Positions 1 through 6,875 of a stretch of DNA of 7,790 bases are shown one piece after another. The translations under genes and the position numbers were made by a program. The notes under the pieces were generated by a model. The model searched no databases and had not been told where the DNA came from. It saw nothing but the letters and a program-made list of their open reading frames with translations. Position 1 is the stretch's first letter, and every line of letters starts with the position of its first letter. This DNA comes from Deltaproteobacteria bacterium (GTDB lineage Bacteria > Desulfobacterota > Desulfobacteria > Desulfobacterales > JAABPS01): positions 1 to 7,790 of the forward strand of contig JAFDFT010000094.1 in NCBI GenBank assembly GCA_019309685.1, written 5' to 3'.

Positions 1-44
1 ATTTGGGCAGCGCCGCCTATGCCTTCAATGCGGCCATCCGTTTT
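1..44 (-). pseudogene. In-frame continuation of the activator: start of a Fis-type helix-turn-helix beyond a TAA stop (partial)
   Basis: Reading the minus strand past the TAA at 45-47 without changing frame gives KTDGRIEGIGGAAQ up to the window edge. This closely matches the start of the Fis/NtrC-type helix-turn-helix of sigma-54 activators, where the usual pattern is ETL-K-KT-(D/N)-G/W-RIEG-(x)-GGAA-(x)-LGL. Conservation on both sides of the stop in one frame implies a single substitution (for example AAA, GAA or CAA to TAA) and not an indel. No independent start codon for this piece is visible. It could be a recent pseudogene, a sequencing or assembly error, or a genuine two-part gene. Confidence 0.8.
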
Positions 45-1469
45 TTAGGAGGTTTCGATAATGTGCCGGGTCACCACAGCATCAAGTGTAGACGGTTTAT
101 TATCTCTTTTCATATCAACTGTATCAGGACGATTCCCGGCTTGAAATGGCAGATCGTCAAAGTTAATTATTCCGTTCTTCGCTAAGATCAATGCGCGTTC
201 AATTGCATTCTCCAGTTCACGGACATTACCGGGCCAGTGGTAGGCCAGTAGTGTGTCCATGGCACCAGCCGTGATGCCTGGAATATCAATTAAACCCATT
301 TCCTTTGATTTTTTTTGAATAAAATACTGAACAAGGGCGGGAATATCCATATGCCTCTTTCTGAGAGCGGGAATCATAATCGGGAAAACTTTAAGACGGA
401 AATAGAGGTCTTCTCGAAAACTGCCATCTTCAAGCATCTTTTCAAGGTTCCGGTGGCTGGCAGCAATGACCCTTATGTCTACTTTATGGAACTCATTCCC
501 ACCGACACGCTCAATGATTTTTTCCTGCAACACCCTGAGCAGTCTCACCTGGGCTTTTGGCGGAAGCTCGCCGATTTCATCAAGGAAAATACTGCCGCCG
601 TCCGCCCTTTCAAAACGTCCGCGCTTCTGTTCAAAAGCTCCGGTAAAAGCCCCTTTTTCATGTCCAAATAACTCACTGTCAATCAGTGTGTCCGGTATCG
701 CACCGCAGTTGACTTTGATAAAAGGGCCCTTTCTGCGCCGGGACGCGTTGTGTATGGCATTGGCAATGACTTCCTTTCCGACTCCGGTCTCACCAAGCAA
801 AAGAACCGGGCTGCCCAGTGGCGCTACCTGCAGTACCAGTTCCATAACTTGTTTTAAACCGAAATCGGCGCCAATAATCTCTTCACCGGCAAGACGCTGC
901 ATCTCTTCCTGAAGGTAACGTTTATCATCCGCAAGCCGGTCCCTGATACGCTGCAGCTCCAGGTGCTGTAAGCTGTTGCTGAGCGCTATGGCAAAGGGTT
1001 CGTTGAGCGACCCTAACAGTCTGAGATGATTTTCTGTGTATTTGACTCCGGAAAAGCTGCCAACAATCAAAGAACCCAGTATCTTCCCTTCCAGCATGAT
1101 ACGCATGACCATACCGGAAGTCTCCTTCCATTTCCGGAGCCTGCTGATAGGCCCAAGGATCCCGTCCTCGCTGATCCGGTCTATGATCCTGAATGCCGGT
1201 CCTTTATCATTCAGCCATCTTCTGAGTTTTCGCTGTATATCATCCGGCAGCGGAATATTCTTTGACTTATCATCTTTACCGCCTGCAACAAACACAGATA
1301 AATTGCTTGGATCACCCGTGTTATAGTCAAAAACACTCAATCCGATTCTATCGGCGGGAATATAGTCCCGTATGTACAAGAAACATTGGTGCAATGCTTT
1401 GTCGATATCCAGACTACCGCAAATTCTCAGTGTCGCTTCACGGAAAAAATCTTTTTCATTTATTTTCAT
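45..1469 (-). CDS. Sigma-54-dependent transcriptional activator (GAF + AAA+), reading frame stopped before the DNA-binding domain
   Basis: This is a 474-residue bacterial enhancer-binding protein that would use ATP hydrolysis to remodel sigma-54 RNA polymerase. Residues about 15-165 look like a GAF sensor domain, followed by a short charged helical linker (about 170-195). The AAA+ domain then shows Walker A GETGVGKE (226-233), the sigma-54 contact loop GAFTGA (273-278), Walker B SIFLDE (293-298), the arginine-finger region REDLYFRL (352-359) and HWPGNVREL (411-419). All catalytic motifs are intact. The frame ends at TAA (45-47) after RHIIETS, where family members normally run into a Fis-type helix-turn-helix; that sequence continues in frame beyond the stop. 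The gene is therefore either disrupted by a nonsense mutation or makes an activator without its own DNA-binding domain. The start at 1467-1469 is the only reasonable Met and has a weak Shine-Dalgarno sequence. It is transcribed away from the TRAP operon, which it probably controls. The GAF ligand cannot be read from the sequence. Confidence 0.93.
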   Translation of the reverse strand: MKINEKDFFREATLRICGSLDIDKALHQCFLYIRDYIPADRIGLSVFDYNTGDPSNLSVFVAGGKDDKSKNIPLPDDIQRKLRRWLNDKGPAFRIIDRISEDGILGPISRLRKWKETSGMVMRIMLEGKILGSLIVGSFSGVKYTENHLRLLGSLNEPFAIALSNSLQHLELQRIRDRLADDKRYLQEEMQRLAGEEIIGADFGLKQVMELVLQVAPLGSPVLLLGETGVGKEVIANAIHNASRRRKGPFIKVNCGAIPDTLIDSELFGHEKGAFTGAFEQKRGRFERADGGSIFLDEIGELPPKAQVRLLRVLQEKIIERVGGNEFHKVDIRVIAASHRNLEKMLEDGSFREDLYFRLKVFPIMIPALRKRHMDIPALVQYFIQKKSKEMGLIDIPGITAGAMDTLLAYHWPGNVRELENAIERALILAKNGIINFDDLPFQAGNRPDTVDMKRDNKPSTLDAVVTRHIIETS

Positions 1470-1493
1470 GACAATTCGCTCGGATTAATAATC

Positions 1494-1521
1494 ATTATTC
1501 TGTACTATATTCCAGAATAAT
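1494..1521. promoter_or_regulatory. Inverted repeat, candidate upstream activator site
   Basis: ATTATTCTG (1494-1502) and CAGAATAAT (1513-1521) form a perfect 9-bp inverted repeat separated by 10 bases, so the half-site centres are 19 bp apart, about two helical turns. It lies roughly 95-120 bp upstream of the -24 GG of the sigma-54 promoter, a typical position for enhancer sites of NtrC-family activators. It also lies only about 25-50 bp upstream of the activator's own start codon, so autoregulation is possible. CTGTAC occurs twice in direct orientation (1500-1505 and 1528-1533), overlapping and flanking the repeat. The region is very AT-rich, so some symmetry is expected by chance. Confidence 0.45.
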
Positions 1522-1570
1522 AAATAACTGTACAATAGTAAAGCCATTTCCGCCCTATGGCACAGTCTAT

Positions 1571-1638
1571 ATAACAAAAAATGCTAACTGTTTGTTATTA
1601 AACATTTAAAATTTTGGCACAAGTAATGCTATAACAAA
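1571..1638. repeat. Three copies of ATAACAAA / TTTGTTAT around the sigma-54 promoter
   Basis: The octamer ATAACAAA occurs at 1571-1578 and 1631-1638, and its reverse complement TTTGTTAT at 1591-1598. The first pair forms an inverted repeat with a 12-base spacer. The second pair brackets the sigma-54 promoter at 1614-1630. This could be an operator for a second regulator or an architectural-protein site, or a chance result of AT-rich composition. Confidence 0.35.
1614..1630 (+). promoter_or_regulatory. Sigma-54 (-24/-12) promoter for the TRAP operon
   Basis: TTGGCACAAGTAATGCT carries the -24 element TTGGCAC and a -12 element ATGCT. GG (1616-1617) and GC (1628-1629) are separated by exactly 10 bases, the spacing sigma-54 requires. 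The only clear departures from consensus are A for the G after GGCAC and A for the first T of TTGC. Transcription would begin near 1640 and read into the small gene at 1857 and the TRAP genes, leaving a leader of about 215 bases. A divergent sigma-54 activator gene next to it supports the call. Confidence 0.75.
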
Positions 1639-1640
1639 TA

Positions 1641-1856
1641 AACATATTAATTCCTTTGAATAATTATCTTATCAGCAAAGAATTCTGGCCCAGTAAGCAA
1701 AAGGTTTCTATGTTAAAATAAAGTCTCAATAAAAGCTTTTTTTAATGCCGTATTTCATATATTTGCATAATTTATAGTATTCATTTAAAATTATCTACTA
1801 TCAGGCATACCCATTGCTCTAATATAAAAGCCTGACAAATATGCAGACTTTAACAT
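1641..1856 (+). other. Long AT-rich 5' leader between the sigma-54 promoter and the first gene
   Basis: No gene is seen in this stretch. It contains a short inverted repeat TCAGGC (1801-1806) / GCCTGA (1830-1835) with a 23-base loop, ending about 20 bases before the first start codon, and a palindrome AAAAGCTTTT near 1732. A 10-codon reading frame (1841-1873) overlaps the next start codon but has no convincing ribosome-binding site. No recognisable riboswitch was seen. An additional promoter in this AT-rich stretch cannot be excluded. Confidence 0.35.
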
Positions 1857-2147
1857 ATGGGCGTTATGAATGACCACATAATTAAATTTCTGGAAGTCAT
1901 CAGGGTAAGGACAACGGGTTTTTACGAAAGCACAGTTCTTTCAGAACTCCTTGATGGGTTAGAGAAGCCACAGGGTTTAATTGATATAAAATTATATGTT
2001 CACGCCTCGAGGCCGGGCGATTTCAGCATCAACCTGGATTGGCGCAACGATCATGACCAAACTGAAAGAAGTGAACTGGGTATAAACCTGTCTAACCGGT
2101 TAAAGGAATTCGGCATGGTAGATCATGCTGTGTGGATTGAAAAATAA
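1857..2147 (+). CDS. Small conserved-looking protein of unknown function, first gene of the TRAP operon
   Basis: The 96-residue product (93 if ATG at 1866-1868 is used) is not one I can assign to a named family. It is soluble, with no signal peptide, membrane segment or cysteine motif. Alternating hydrophobic stretches (IKLYVHAS, FSINLDW, AVWIE) with a helix-like segment (SELGINLSNRLKEFGMVDHA) suggest a small alpha/beta fold, possibly like the dimeric ferredoxin-like (ABM-type) proteins; this is a weak inference. The choice between the two ATG codons is uncertain because neither has a strong Shine-Dalgarno sequence. The second has only GGG a few bases upstream, and MNDHIIKF looks the more natural N-terminus. 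It lies 40 bases before the TRAP permease on the same strand, downstream of the sigma-54 promoter, so co-transcription is likely. Confidence 0.75.
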   Translation: MGVMNDHIIKFLEVIRVRTTGFYESTVLSELLDGLEKPQGLIDIKLYVHASRPGDFSINLDWRNDHDQTERSELGINLSNRLKEFGMVDHAVWIEK

Positions 2148-2187
2148 ATTGCAGGACTTCCGTACTACCTTTAATTAAGGAGCGTAT

Positions 2188-4068
2188 ATGAAAGAAAAAT
2201 CAAAGCATTTTTCAAACATAATTAATACACCATTGGCTTTTTTGATCCCTCTGATAGCCTTGCTGATGATCGCCTATCACATCTCGATTGTGTGGCATCC
2301 TGTATTCGGTGAGTTGATGAACCAGAACACCCATCTGGGTTTTTGCCTGGTATTGCTCTTCATCACCTGGGCCCATAGCTCTGAAAAGATTTGGATGAAA
2401 ATTCTGTACATTGCCGCTGTTTTTCTGAGCCTGGCACTGGTGACGTATATGGCGGTTCATTATGAACGGCTGGATTTGTTCGCAGGCTTTCCCAATCCCA
2501 TGGATATAGCGGTCGGCGTGGCGTTAATAGTTATTGTCATGGTATGTACATGGAAGAGCTTTGGCTCGATATTTCCCAGCCTGGTTCTGGTGGCCATCGC
2601 TTATGCGCTCTGGGGGCATCATATCAAAGGCGTGCTTGGTCATCCTGCATTCAAATTCGGCTTTATTGTATCGAACCTAAGTGTTGGATTTCAGGGAATT
2701 TACGGCATGCTTCTAAGTGTTTCGGCAAATATTCTGTTCTTGCTGGTCATTTTTGGCTCTATCTTTGAGGCAACCGGTGTTACCCGGTTTTTCACTGAAT
2801 TCGGCGCTCTTCTCGGCAAATACTTAAAAGGGGGGGCGGGCCACACTGCTGTGTTTTCCAGCTCTTTTGTGGGAATGGTGAACGGTGCTGCTGTGGCAAA
2901 TGTGGCCATTACCGGTTCATATACCATACCTGTAATGAAGAAAGCCGGCTTTAAGGGTGAAACAGCCGGAGCTATCGAAGCCATGGCCTCCACCGGCGGG
3001 CAGTTGACACCGCCCATAATGGGGATCGCGGTATTTGTCATGGCTGCCTTCTTAGGCGTCAGCTACACGGATCTTATGTTCAAGGCCATCATCCCGGCAG
3101 TAGCGTTTTATACTATTGCAGTGCTGGGTGTCATCATTATTGCGTTTCGCGAGAAAATTCCAATGAGCAAAAGAGAGCTTAACAAGCGTATTTTGATAAT
3201 GGGTGCGCCTGTTTTCATCGTTCCCATGACAGTCCTGACCGCTTTACTAATGCTTCATTATTCCGCGGGTTACGCCGCTTTCTGGGGGATCATCGCTCTT
3301 TTGACGGTTTCCCTGTTATTAAAAGATAACCGTCCAAAGCTGGCGGTTTTAAAACAGAATCTGGTATCAGGTGCCCAGATGGCGGCCACGTTCGGCGCGG
3401 CAGTCGGTTGTATCGGTATGCTGATAAAGAGTTTAACATTTACAGGGGCCGCAACGAAGCTGAGCCTGGTAATTGCTATGGTTGCAGGTGGAAAGCTTCT
3501 TCCTGTGCTTATACTGACAATGCTGCTCTCTATTCTGCTAAGTTCTTCAACTCCTACGGTGATTGCCTATATTGTGGTGGCGTTTGTGGCAGCGCCGATT
3601 TTAACGGATATGGGCCTTAATCTGGTTGTAGCCCATTTTTTTGTTTTTTATTACGCGATTTTGGCAGCTGTTACCCCTCCGGTGGCAGGCGCCGCAATGG
3701 TCGGAAGTCAGATCGCGGGCGCGAGTTATCTGAAGACATCATGGGAAAGCTTCAAGCTGGTCGGCCCTTTTTATCTGCTCCCGTTCTTCTTGATCCGAAA
3801 TCCGGTTCTGTTTATGGAAGCGCAGCCGCTTGTCCCTGCTGTAATGGCCCTGCTGGCTCTGGTTGTGGCCATGGGAACCATGATGTTCTTTTGCCAGGGA
3901 TATTGTCTCGCCCGTCTGAGCAGGCCGGAACTGGCGGGTTTTTTCGCAGCAGCGCTCCTTGCAACCTGGTACGGTCTTTTCGGCGCGGTTGTCGGATTTA
4001 TTTCAAGTATTGTTTTGACTACAGCCATTTTGTTATTTCACTGGCGCAAAAGCCGTGCTGCCACTTAA
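2188..4068 (+). CDS. TRAP transporter fused permease (DctQM type, partner of TAXI binding proteins)
   Basis: This 626-residue inner-membrane protein is the permease of a tripartite ATP-independent periplasmic transporter, in the subfamily where small and large membrane subunits are fused. It would couple uptake of an organic anion to a sodium or proton gradient. Many hydrophobic segments span the sequence (about 14-34, 50-62, 70-90, 105-122, 128-142, 170-195, 275-320, 335-378, 395-412, 424-470, 478-505, 525-540, 548-570 and 582-617). Transporter-core motifs include GMVNGAAVANV (229-239), STGGQLTPPIMG (268-279) and the related VTPPVAGAA (495-503). The length is normal for fused TRAP permeases. 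AAGGAG (2177-2182), five bases before ATG, supports the start. It is followed 63 bases later by its binding protein gene. The substrate cannot be read from the permease. Confidence 0.95.
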   Translation: MKEKSKHFSNIINTPLAFLIPLIALLMIAYHISIVWHPVFGELMNQNTHLGFCLVLLFITWAHSSEKIWMKILYIAAVFLSLALVTYMAVHYERLDLFAGFPNPMDIAVGVALIVIVMVCTWKSFGSIFPSLVLVAIAYALWGHHIKGVLGHPAFKFGFIVSNLSVGFQGIYGMLLSVSANILFLLVIFGSIFEATGVTRFFTEFGALLGKYLKGGAGHTAVFSSSFVGMVNGAAVANVAITGSYTIPVMKKAGFKGETAGAIEAMASTGGQLTPPIMGIAVFVMAAFLGVSYTDLMFKAIIPAVAFYTIAVLGVIIIAFREKIPMSKRELNKRILIMGAPVFIVPMTVLTALLMLHYSAGYAAFWGIIALLTVSLLLKDNRPKLAVLKQNLVSGAQMAATFGAAVGCIGMLIKSLTFTGAATKLSLVIAMVAGGKLLPVLILTMLLSILLSSSTPTVIAYIVVAFVAAPILTDMGLNLVVAHFFVFYYAILAAVTPPVAGAAMVGSQIAGASYLKTSWESFKLVGPFYLLPFFLIRNPVLFMEAQPLVPAVMALLALVVAMGTMMFFCQGYCLARLSRPELAGFFAAALLATWYGLFGAVVGFISSIVLTTAILLFHWRKSRAAT

Positions 4069-4131
4069 ATGTGGTTTGCAATCAATAGATGAATGAAATA
4101 GTTTTTTCAAACCTAAAAAAGGAGAAATAAA

Positions 4132-5226
4132 ATGAAAAAAAGATCGCTGTTACTCATATTGGTTTTGATGCTGACATTTTGCTTAGCGCATCCGGGGTTT
4201 ACCGCGGATCAGAACCGTAAGCCTGTGGATGTTATTCTTATGACACCCCCTTTCGGTACAACCATGTATAACATCGGTGCGGCGTTTGAACAGGTATTTA
4301 GGAAGGCTGGATCATGGGTGCACATAAAACACCAGGAAACACCCGGTGCAATGTACATGATACAGCATTTACGAATCGAGCGTGAAAATATGATAGCCGG
4401 CAAGACCCCTTATGCCATGATGAATATGGCAGCAGCCATGATGCCTTTTGTTATCGAAGGGCGTAAGCCGCTTGATATGATGCCTTTGCCTAATATGAGA
4501 TCCATTATCTCTACCCCCGCTTATGTTGGCTTCTATGGAACTTTTGATCCTAATATAAAAACACTTAAGGACTTTTCCGGCAAGAGGGTATGTACCGCGG
4601 AAAGGTCACGGCTGTTTCAGGGATTACTCGTGGACAAGCCCTTGTTTGAAAAAGGTGTGGGAAATTACGATAAAATAAAATGGGCGATGCTCGGCTCGAT
4701 CGGCTGTAAGGATGCCATGCTGAACAATAAAGTGGATGTCGTTAAACTTCGTTTTCTTGGCAAAGAGGCAGTAGAAGATGGGAAATTTATAGTTCCAAAA
4801 GCCTCTCCTGATCCGCCCACAATGGAACTTTTGAGTTCAGGCAGAAAAATGTATTTTATTCCGGTTGATGCTGAATATATTAAAAAGGGATATAATCATT
4901 CCAAAGATCTGGTGGTCTATCCACACATATTGAAAAAAGGCGCTTATAAAGGCATCGAACAGGACATGGAGGTTAATGCGGATATTGGAAATATTGCTGG
5001 TGATGTTACTATGCCCGATGATGTGATCCAGGAGATTGTCAGGGTGCGGTACCAGCATATGGAAGACTTCGGGAAATATCATGCATCCTTAAAACTGTTC
5101 CCGGATTCGCCGTATCCGCTGGGAAGCAAGAAAGATGAAATTCATCCGGGAGTCTTTAAGGCTATGGAGAAGCTGGGCCTGGAAATTCCAAAAACAGGTT
5201 TTAAAATATGGGATTTGTTTAAATAA
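4132..5226 (+). CDS. TAXI-family TRAP transporter periplasmic solute-binding protein
   Basis: This 364-residue periplasmic binding protein should deliver substrate to the fused permease encoded just upstream. Residues 1-25 form a Sec signal peptide (MKKR, hydrophobic core, cleavage likely after FTA). The preceding LTFC is not a good lipobox, so it is probably soluble and not a lipoprotein. The mature N-terminus (VILMTPPFGTTMYNIGAAF, about 34-52) corresponds to the TAXI-family first strand and ligand loop, and ETPGA (69-73) to the following family motif. A second-lobe segment runs through LKDFSGKRVCTAE (145-157). Residues 87-122 are unusually rich in methionine (nine in 36), which could line a hydrophobic ligand pocket. 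Cys154 and Cys192 could form a disulfide in the periplasm. AAGGAG (4119-4124), seven bases before ATG, is strong. A likely terminator follows. The substrate is unknown; the downstream sulfatase genes suggest a sulfate ester or related organic anion, by context only. Confidence 0.9.
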   Translation: MKKRSLLLILVLMLTFCLAHPGFTADQNRKPVDVILMTPPFGTTMYNIGAAFEQVFRKAGSWVHIKHQETPGAMYMIQHLRIERENMIAGKTPYAMMNMAAAMMPFVIEGRKPLDMMPLPNMRSIISTPAYVGFYGTFDPNIKTLKDFSGKRVCTAERSRLFQGLLVDKPLFEKGVGNYDKIKWAMLGSIGCKDAMLNNKVDVVKLRFLGKEAVEDGKFIVPKASPDPPTMELLSSGRKMYFIPVDAEYIKKGYNHSKDLVVYPHILKKGAYKGIEQDMEVNADIGNIAGDVTMPDDVIQEIVRVRYQHMEDFGKYHASLKLFPDSPYPLGSKKDEIHPGVFKAMEKLGLEIPKTGFKIWDLFK

Positions 5227-5241
5227 ATAGCAATACATTCA

Positions 5242-5280
5242 GAGGCGGTTTTTTCAGTTTAAAATTGCCGCCTCATTTTA
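5242..5280 (+). terminator. Probable rho-independent terminator of the TRAP operon
   Basis: GAGGCGG (5242-5248) pairs perfectly with CCGCCTC (5268-5274). T-rich and A-rich stretches in the loop can extend the stem partly. A short ATTTTA tract follows at 5275-5280. It starts 16 bases after the stop codon of the binding protein gene. The U tract is short and the loop long, so termination may be partial. Confidence 0.6.
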
Positions 5281-5304
5281 CTATTGAATATCAGTTTTGA
5301 TGCC

Positions 5305-5531
5305 CTCGTAAAAAGTCTCGAAACCGTCATGCTGGACTTGATCCGGCATGATGGTTTCGAGAGCTTTGAATAATTGCTATTTTTAAACGATTCTAACTTG
5401 CAACCTCCTGTTTTTATAAAATGCAGATTTGAAAAAACAGAAAATTCAAATAATGTCTCAATTCATATGATTTTCTGGATACCGGCTTTCGCCAGAATGA
5501 CTGAAAGGAAAACTTTTCGACTTTTTACGAG
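5305..5531. repeat. MITE-like / REP-like intergenic repeat with 13-bp terminal inverted repeats
   Basis: CTCGTAAAAAGTC (5305-5317) and its exact reverse complement GACTTTTTACGAG (5519-5531) bound a 227-bp block. Inside the left end, 5316-5336 and 5342-5362 form a 21-bp stem around a CTTGA loop; its only two non-Watson-Crick positions are G-U wobbles. Near the right end, 5475-5501 resembles the widespread CTGGATnCCGGCTTTCGCCnGAATGAC unit, translated in one frame as FWIPAFARMT. Motifs of this kind are familiar as dispersed intergenic repeats in Desulfobacterota and other proteobacteria. No transposase gene and no clear target-site duplication are visible. It lies between the terminator and the MBL gene, with no gene of its own. 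Confidence 0.7.
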
Positions 5532-5541
5532 AACGCCAGTA

Positions 5542-5569
5542 TTGAAAATTATATTTTATTAAATTTTAT
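5542..5569 (+). promoter_or_regulatory. Possible sigma-70-type promoter for the MBL gene pair
   Basis: TTGAAA (5542-5547) and TTTTAT (5564-5569) are separated by 16 bases in an AT-rich stretch just outside the repeat and about 50 bases upstream of the next start codon. The -10 match is only 4 of 6, so the support is weak. The terminator upstream makes an independent promoter somewhere in 5281-5621 plausible. No sigma-54 motif was found here. Confidence 0.25.
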
Positions 5570-5621
5570 GAGATCGATCCATGAATTAAAATAAGAAGAT
5601 AAATCTGAAGAGAGTATTATT

Positions 5622-6875
5622 ATGAACACAGAAAATGATTTTCTTTTAAAACAGAAAAATAAAATATGGACCGTTCACCCCGGGATTCATGTGATCGGCG
5701 CTATCGGTAATGCACTGAGCATTGAAACGGATCTGGGGATCATACAGGTGGACACGTGCATGACCCGCAAGGTGGCAAGAGAGGTACTGGATAATTTAAG
5801 AACAGTGTCTAACGCTCCGGTTCATACCATAATATACAGCCAAGGTCACAATGGGTACAATCACGGTGCAATCGCGTTTATTGAAGCCGCGGAAGAAAGA
5901 AACGAGCCTCACCCAAAGATTGTATCACATGAACGCCTTCCTTTCCGCTACCGCCGCTATGAAGAGACTGGAGAGCTTCAGCAATACCTGAATGCCATGC
6001 AATTTAGAATGCCCCTGGACACAGCATACAGACCCAGCCGGTATACGTATCCTGATATTACGTTCAAGGAGACCCTTCGGATGAATATGGGAAACCGTAT
6101 AGTAGAAGTTATATGGGCGCCTTCAGAAACAGACGATTCAATCGCTGTCTGGCTCCCAGAAGAACGGGTACTCTATACCGGGCCGGCCGTGATATATTCC
6201 TGTATAAACGTGGGGACACCACTGCGTACCCAGCGTGATGATGTACGGTGGGCTGACACTCTGGACAAACTGATCGCTCTGCGTCCGGAAGTCCTGATCC
6301 CTTCCTATGGTAAACCCATCAAAGGTGAGGAAGAAATCCAAAAGATGCTCAATAACATGGCTGACGGGCTTCGGTATCTGAGAAAAGAAGTCGTTGACCG
6401 CATGAACCAGGGCATGACGGATGTGGAAATCCTGCATGACATTACCTATCCTCCGGAATATTTTGAGCATCCCTGGTCGCAACCAATTTACGGCTGCCCG
6501 GATATGATCGTAAGAGACATCTACCGTTCGGAAAACGGCTGGTGGGACCGAAATCCCACAAACCTTCATCCCGCTGACCCTGGTCAGTCAGCAACTGCTG
6601 TGGCTGATGCAATCGCCGACAAGAAGCGGGTCCTGCAAAAAACCATCGAGCTCAAGGATTCAGGTGAAATACAGACCGCCCTGCACGTCATCGATACTCT
6701 GGCTCTGGCACCCGGTACCGCTGGAGAAATCGGAGAAGCCAAAAAATTAAAATCAGAACTCCTGCACCTGCGGTCTAAAGATGTGCCGTCGGTTGTATCC
6801 ACGAATCTATACCTGAGCGCAGCGGACAGGCTGGACAGGGAAACGACGGATAAAAAAGGTGATAACTCAGGATAG
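5622..6875 (+). CDS. MBL-fold protein with alkylsulfatase dimerisation domain; metal site degenerate (predicted pseudoenzyme)
   Basis: The 417-residue product has an MBL-type domain (about 17-235) followed by a region typical of the alkylsulfatase dimerisation domain (about 245-400), including IYGCPDMIVRDIY (289-301) and GWWDRNPTNLHP (306-317). There is no signal peptide, so it is predicted cytoplasmic. Intact relatives carry THGHxDHxxG, GETDDH, CTGD and PGHGxPI motifs, whose His and Asp residues hold the two metals. Here the first motif reads SQGHNGYNHG (73-82), keeping one of the HxHxDH ligands (His76). ETDDS (169-173) lacks the His, YTGPA (185-189) replaces Asp by Pro, and PSYGKP (227-232) replaces His by Tyr. 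Around these changes the family sequence is well kept and the frame is open, so this looks like a selected non-catalytic or altered protein and not decay. AAGAGAG (5608-5614), seven bases upstream, supports the start. Its neighbour at 6969 has the canonical site. Confidence 0.88.
   Translation: MNTENDFLLKQKNKIWTVHPGIHVIGAIGNALSIETDLGIIQVDTCMTRKVAREVLDNLRTVSNAPVHTIIYSQGHNGYNHGAIAFIEAAEERNEPHPKIVSHERLPFRYRRYEETGELQQYLNAMQFRMPLDTAYRPSRYTYPDITFKETLRMNMGNRIVEVIWAPSETDDSIAVWLPEERVLYTGPAVIYSCINVGTPLRTQRDDVRWADTLDKLIALRPEVLIPSYGKPIKGEEEIQKMLNNMADGLRYLRKEVVDRMNQGMTDVEILHDITYPPEYFEHPWSQPIYGCPDMIVRDIYRSENGWWDRNPTNLHPADPGQSATAVADAIADKKRVLQKTIELKDSGEIQTALHVIDTLALAPGTAGEIGEAKKLKSELLHLRSKDVPSVVSTNLYLSAADRLDRETTDKKGDNSG

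Noticed and set aside
39..50. Programmed frameshift at the A6 run next to the activator stop
   Set aside because: The downstream helix-turn-helix sequence is in the same frame as the upstream part, so a frameshift would not restore it; a nonsense substitution explains the data.
315..1471. Several plus-strand open frames opposite the sigma-54 activator
   Set aside because: They are antisense shadows of a gene with full AAA+ motifs; none shows family motifs or ribosome-binding sites.
1558..1574. TGGCAC at 1558-1563 as a second sigma-54 promoter
   Set aside because: The bases 10 positions after GG are AT and not GC, so there is no -12 element.
1685..1700. CTGGCCCAGTAAGC as a sigma-54 promoter
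   Set aside because: The GG to GC spacing is 8 and not 10.
1841..1873. 10-codon upstream open frame overlapping the small gene's start
   Set aside because: There is no Shine-Dalgarno sequence and no recognisable leader-peptide pattern such as repeated regulatory codons; likely chance.
5316..5362. Strong hairpin as a terminator for the TRAP operon
   Set aside because: It has no U tract after the stem and belongs to the repeat element; the stem at 5242-5274 is a better terminator candidate.
5374..5562. 62-codon plus-strand open frame containing MIFWIPAFARMT
   Set aside because: It lies largely inside the intergenic repeat; FWIPAFA-MT is the translation of a dispersed non-coding repeat unit. 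There is no ribosome-binding site.
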